The notes beneath the pieces are model-generated. The model saw only the letters and a list, made by a program, of their open reading frames with translations, was not told where the DNA came from and ran no database searches. From contig DAXO01000049.1 in the NCBI GenBank assembly GCA_002506425.1, forward strand, positions 8,329 to 16,748: a DNA stretch of 8,420 bases. The letters run 5' to 3'. The position numbers were made by a program, and so were the translations under genes. Shown piece after piece: positions 5,832 through 8,420 of this stretch; position 1 is the stretch's first letter, and each line of letters opens with the position of its first letter. This DNA comes from Methanomassiliicoccaceae archaeon UBA480 (lineage in GTDB: Archaea; Thermoplasmatota; Thermoplasmata; Methanomassiliicoccales; Methanomethylophilaceae).

Positions 5832-6511
5832 AGCTCGCTCCTCTCCTCTTCGGTCAGGTCGCGGTATCTTCCGGATGGAAGGTCCCCTAACCCTATGTTC
5901 ATGATGCGGACGCGGACCAGCCTGACCACCGTGTAGCCCAGACTCCCGCACATCCTGCGGATCTGCCTGTTCAGCCCCTGGCGGAGGACTATTCTGAATT
6001 CGCGGTCGGACAGCTTCTCGACCTCGCAGCGCTTGGTCCGGCGCCCGAGTATCTCCACACCCTCCGACATCCTCCTCACGAATCTGTCGGTGATGTCGTG
6101 ATCAACCGTCACGACGTACTCCTTCTCGTGCTCTCCTCTGGAGCGCATGACGGCGTTCGCCAGATCCCCATTGTTGGTCAGAAGAAGAAGGCCCTCCGAA
6201 TCCTTGTCCAGACGGCCGATGGAATAGATCCTCTCAGGATATCCGATGTATCCGATCACGTTGTCTGGATCGTCCGGGCTAGAGGTGCAGGTGATCCCGC
6301 GCGGCTTGTTGAAGGCTATGACTATGTCCGCGGACTTCCGGGACACCGGTTTCCCGTCGACGGCGACGACATCCCCGTCCAGGACCTTGTCTCCCAGTAC
6401 GGCGATGCGCCCGTTGATGGTCACCCTGCCGTCCTCGACCATGCGATCCGCTGCACGGCGAGACGCCACCCCTGCCTCGCTTATGAACCTGTTCAGACGG
6501 ACGCCTTCCAT
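5801..6511 (-). CDS. RluB/RluE/RluF-type rRNA pseudouridine synthase with S4 domain
   Basis: This 236-residue enzyme would convert a specific uridine in rRNA to pseudouridine. An S4 RNA-binding domain fills about residues 3-50 (VRLNRFISEAGVASRRAADR), followed by the RsuA/RluB-family catalytic domain: FNKPRGITCTSS at 67-78, the catalytic GRLDKDSEGLLLLT with Asp102, EKEYVVTV near 129-136, and the RQGLNRQIRRMCGSLGY segment near 178-194. Length and order match RluF or RluB of bacteria; which uridine it modifies, and whether in 23S or 16S rRNA, cannot be settled from sequence. The family is mainly bacterial, so acquisition by transfer is likely. The ATG has no Shine-Dalgarno but lies about 25 bases from a TATA-like box. 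The 3' end overlaps the acetyltransferase start by 31 bases. Confidence 0.9.
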   Translation of the reverse strand: MEGVRLNRFISEAGVASRRAADRMVEDGRVTINGRIAVLGDKVLDGDVVAVDGKPVSRKSADIVIAFNKPRGITCTSSPDDPDNVIGYIGYPERIYSIGRLDKDSEGLLLLTNNGDLANAVMRSRGEHEKEYVVTVDHDITDRFVRRMSEGVEILGRRTKRCEVEKLSDREFRIVLRQGLNRQIRRMCGSLGYTVVRLVRVRIMNIGLGDLPSGRYRDLTEEERSELCREALGESS

Positions 6512-6530
6512 GCTCCGTCATCCGCTTCCC

Positions 6531-6542
6531 GTATTTATCAAA
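6531..6542 (-). promoter_or_regulatory. Probable TATA box of the pseudouridine synthase / acetyltransferase pair
   Basis: On the minus strand this reads TTTGATAAATAC, centred about 25 bases before the ATG at 6511. The spacing and the missing Shine-Dalgarno suggest a leaderless transcript covering both genes. It lies in a 124-base divergent intergenic region shared with the pirin gene. Confidence 0.5.
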
Positions 6543-6604
6543 GGTCCGTCGCTCGAACTCCTCGACCGGGCATCCCGTCTTACCGGAATCGACCCCCTCC
6601 CCAT

Positions 6605-6614
6605 CTTTTATAAT
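6605..6614 (+). promoter_or_regulatory. TATA box of the pirin gene
   Basis: CTTTTATAAT is the best match to an archaeal TATA box in the window. Its centre lies about 26 bases before the ATG at 6636, so the transcript probably begins at or very near the start codon. The G-run just before the start is not a convincing ribosome site. Confidence 0.65.
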
Positions 6615-6635
6615 CGCACAGCTGTGGGGGATTTC

Positions 6636-7688
6636 ATGCCCCTCTTCCGTTCCCAGAAGCCTTTCAAAACGTCCGATCTGGGCATGCACTGGGATGCCGA
6701 GGATCCGTTCCTCTTCGTCTCGCACCATGAAGACGACTACCCCCATGGCAACCGCCAGCAGGCGCCCCCGCTAGAGGAGATCAGAGGAAGGAACCTGGGC
6801 AGGGACTACCAGCTCAGACTGGGATTCCGGATGTATCACGGCAAGGTCGTCCCCGGCTTCCCCATGCACGCCCATTGGGGCTACGACACCCTCACCCTGC
6901 CGGAGAAGGGCTACATCGACCATTTCGACACAGAGGGCATCCAGGGAAGATTCGGCTTCGGCGATGCCCAGTGGGTATCCGCTTCTTCGAAGTACGAGCA
7001 CTGCGAGATGTACCCTCTCGCCGACCAGGAGAACAGGAATCCCAACGATATCACGCAGATCATGATCAACCTGCCCCTGGAGATGAAGAACCGCGGGAAC
7101 CAGGTCACCACGGTATGGAGGGAGGATGTCGTGAGAGCAAGCGGGGACGGATGGAATGCGGAGGTGCTGTGCGGCAGGTTCGCAGGAGCCTCGGCCGAAT
7201 CCCCGAATACCAATTCCTACGCCAAGATCTCTAACGGCGTCAGAATCGTCAGATTATCGTTGGAGCCGGAAGCGAAGCTGGATGTGGATGCCGCTGCCGA
7301 AGGCTCGAGAAGGAACCTGTACTTCGTCACAGGAGGCACCGCCGAGGTCATGGGCACCGAGGTCGAATCCAATTCAAGATTGAAGTTCTCGCATACAGGG
7401 CCGTTCACGATCGTCAACGGATCGGCTGAATCGGTCATGTGGCTTCTGGAAGGGAAGCCTATCGATCAGAAGATGATGTCATACGGGCCGGTCACGCTCG
7501 GCGATCTCAAGGATGTCAGGAAGGCCATGGACGAGATCAGGATAAACGAATTCCTGGAATGGCCTTGGGACATAATCGACAAGACTCAGCCGCTGGGGAC
7601 CGAGAGATTCATCAGATACGCGGACGGAACCGAATGCAGACCCGGGATCGGAAAGGATACGGGATCCCGTCCCACTAATGAAGAATGA
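6636..7688 (+). CDS. Pirin-family cupin protein
   Basis: The 350-residue protein is a pirin-like bicupin. Near the N terminus is DPFLFVSHHEDD (23-34), the pirin-type opening. The metal site of the first cupin is intact: H78 and H80 in PMHAHWGYDT, then H122 and E124 in YEHCEMYP, with GDAQWVSAS (109-117) between them, matching the four iron ligands of characterised pirins. The second cupin covers the C-terminal half, with no obvious metal ligands. Characterised pirins are either quercetin dioxygenases or redox-sensing regulators; the role in archaea is unknown. It is longer than typical pirins (about 230-300 residues), with extra residues before the first cupin and a tail after the second. The ATG is chosen because the protein becomes pirin-like there and a TATA box ends 22 bases upstream; in-frame ATGs further up lie in sequence antisense to the pseudouridine synthase gene. 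Confidence 0.87.
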   Translation: MPLFRSQKPFKTSDLGMHWDAEDPFLFVSHHEDDYPHGNRQQAPPLEEIRGRNLGRDYQLRLGFRMYHGKVVPGFPMHAHWGYDTLTLPEKGYIDHFDTEGIQGRFGFGDAQWVSASSKYEHCEMYPLADQENRNPNDITQIMINLPLEMKNRGNQVTTVWREDVVRASGDGWNAEVLCGRFAGASAESPNTNSYAKISNGVRIVRLSLEPEAKLDVDAAAEGSRRNLYFVTGGTAEVMGTEVESNSRLKFSHTGPFTIVNGSAESVMWLLEGKPIDQKMMSYGPVTLGDLKDVRKAMDEIRINEFLEWPWDIIDKTQPLGTERFIRYADGTECRPGIGKDTGSRPTNEE

Positions 7689-7695
7689 TATGAAC

Positions 7696-7727
7696 GGGAC
7701 CGGCGAGTGTGCCGGCCCCTCGGTTTT
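7696..7727 (+). terminator. Hairpin with short T-run between pirin gene and cbiC
   Basis: Nine bases at 7696-7704 (GGGACCGGC) can pair with 7711-7719 (GCCGGCCCC) with one A-C mismatch, around a six-base loop. TTTT follows at 7724-7727. It begins eight bases after the pirin stop, and its 3' end reaches the stop codon of cbiC, so it may terminate the pirin transcript and perhaps stabilise the 3' end of the opposing one. Archaeal termination depends mainly on U-tracts, and the one here is short, so the function is uncertain. Confidence 0.45.
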
Positions 7728-8368
7728 CAACCCTTGTAGTAGATCATGGAGTTGCAGATCGTCGCGGCGATGTTGGATCCGCCCTTCCTGCCCTTGGGCA
7801 CGATGTACGGGATGCCGTGACGGTCGAGGGTCTCCATCAGGAGTTCCTTGGCCTCCACCACATTGACGAATCCGACCGGAGCGCCGATGACGAGAGCGGG
7901 CTTGAGCTTGCCCTCGTCCACGAGCTCGCAGATCCTGACCAAGGCCGTAGGAGCGTTCCCTATGGCGAAGATTGTCGGCTTCTTGGCCGCGACCTCCGCT
8001 CCTCTGTCCATGCACACGGTCGCACGGGTGCACCCGCGCCTCTTCGCTTCGAGAACGACGTCGTCGTCGCTGATGTAGCAGTGGACGTTTCCTCCGTACT
8101 GGCCGAGCTTCTTCTTGTTGATGCCCGCGGCGGCCATCTTCGTGTCTGTAACGATGTCTGCTCCGGCGCGGATCGCTGCGACGCCTTTCTCCGCGGCGCC
8201 TTCAGAGAAGACAAGGTTGTCCGCGTAGTCGAAATCGGCTGAGGTGTGTATGCACCTCTTGACGATGGAGAACTGGGGCTCGGGCCATGTGCGGCCGTTG
8301 AGCTCCGACGTTATGATCTCCATGCTGCGCTTCTCGATCTCTTCAGGTTTCACTATCTCTATGCTCAT
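7727..8368 (-). CDS. cbiC: Cobalt-precorrin-8 methylmutase
   Basis: CbiC (CobH in the aerobic pathway) moves the methyl group from C11 to C12 of cobalt-precorrin-8 to give cobyrinate, a late ring step of anaerobic cobalamin synthesis. The 213-residue protein matches the family from end to end. The catalytic histidine is H41 in RCIHTSADFDYA; DTKMAAAGI (75-83), AIGNAPTAL (135-143) and IGAPVGFVNV (160-169) are the usual family motifs, and KGRKGGSNIAA near the C terminus is a substrate-loop motif. The ATG directly abuts the stop of the preceding gene, with GAGGG ten bases upstream, so it belongs to an operon extending beyond the right edge. It converges on the pirin gene. Methanogens need cobamides for corrinoid methyltransferases, which fits the adjacent F430 operon. 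Confidence 0.94.
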   Translation of the reverse strand: MSIEIVKPEEIEKRSMEIITSELNGRTWPEPQFSIVKRCIHTSADFDYADNLVFSEGAAEKGVAAIRAGADIVTDTKMAAAGINKKKLGQYGGNVHCYISDDDVVLEAKRRGCTRATVCMDRGAEVAAKKPTIFAIGNAPTALVRICELVDEGKLKPALVIGAPVGFVNVVEAKELLMETLDRHGIPYIVPKGRKGGSNIAATICNSMIYYKG

Positions 8369-8420
8369 TCACTCACTTCCCTCGATTCTGTATCCTCTGG
8401 GGGTGATCATCCGGCCTCGG
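8369..8420 (-). CDS. cbiH: C-terminal tail of probable cobalt-precorrin-3B C17-methyltransferase (partial)
   Basis: Only the last 16 codons and the stop are in the window. In the frame that ends immediately before the cbiC ATG they read RGRMITPRGYRIEGSE. A terminal (M/V)(I/V)TPRGY segment is characteristic of CbiH/CobJ ring-contraction methyltransferases, and cbiH is a frequent neighbour of cbiC. The stop-start contact implies co-transcription with cbiC. With so few residues, another cobamide gene cannot be excluded. Confidence 0.5.
   Translation of the reverse strand, partial: RGRMITPRGYRIEGSE

Noticed and set aside
6512..6635. A small RNA or regulatory inverted repeat in the divergent region (CCGG-containing segments near 6567-6592)
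   Set aside because: The possible pairings are short and imperfect, and the region is explained by two opposed TATA-type promoters.
7479..8033. A 184-codon minus-strand frame spanning the cbiC end and the pirin 3' region
   Set aside because: It is out of frame with cbiC and antisense to the pirin gene, crosses the hairpin, and has no recognisable motif.

Overview
The window looks like chromosomal DNA from a GC-rich methanogenic archaeon. It carries the pathway for coenzyme F430, the nickel tetrapyrrole cofactor of methyl-coenzyme M reductase, so far known from methanogens and their anaerobic methane- or alkane-oxidising relatives. Its promoters are archaeal (AT-rich TATA-type boxes about 25 bases before start codons, with little or no leader). 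Gene content and base composition would fit the Methanomassiliicoccales (Thermoplasmata), but this lineage assignment is an inference and was not tested by search.

Left half (1-4234, all minus strand): one compact operon transcribed right to left in the order cfbC, cfbA, cfbE, cfbD, cfbB, with cfbB running off the left edge. Successive genes touch or overlap through ATGA, GTGA and TTGA junctions. Together they encode nickel insertion into sirohydrochlorin (CfbA), a,c-amidation (CfbB), the nitrogenase-like reduction and lactam formation (CfbC/CfbD) and closure of the carbocyclic ring (CfbE). CfbA is an exact-register tandem duplication of the usual single domain, with both sets of active-site histidines kept. 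This is the most notable feature of the window.

Middle (4235-6511): a 97-base divergent promoter region separates the operon from a plus-strand alpha/beta hydrolase of the monoacylglycerol lipase type. That gene converges, with a 9-base overlap, on a minus-strand pair: an RluB/RluE/RluF-type pseudouridine synthase followed by an overlapping GNAT acetyltransferase that ends in a cysteine cluster.

Right (6512-8420): a plus-strand pirin-family cupin protein with a strong TATA box ends at an imperfect hairpin. It converges on minus-strand cbiC (cobalt-precorrin-8 methylmutase), itself preceded by the last codons of what is probably cbiH. Cobamide synthesis genes therefore lie about 3.5 kb from the F430 operon, and both pathways start from sirohydrochlorin. 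No gene-free stretch exceeds 300 bases. I saw no rRNA, tRNA, CRISPR array, insertion sequence or phage gene. Apart from the duplicated chelatase and the cysteine-tailed acetyltransferase, the region is fairly ordinary, and I do not see evidence of a wholly new system.
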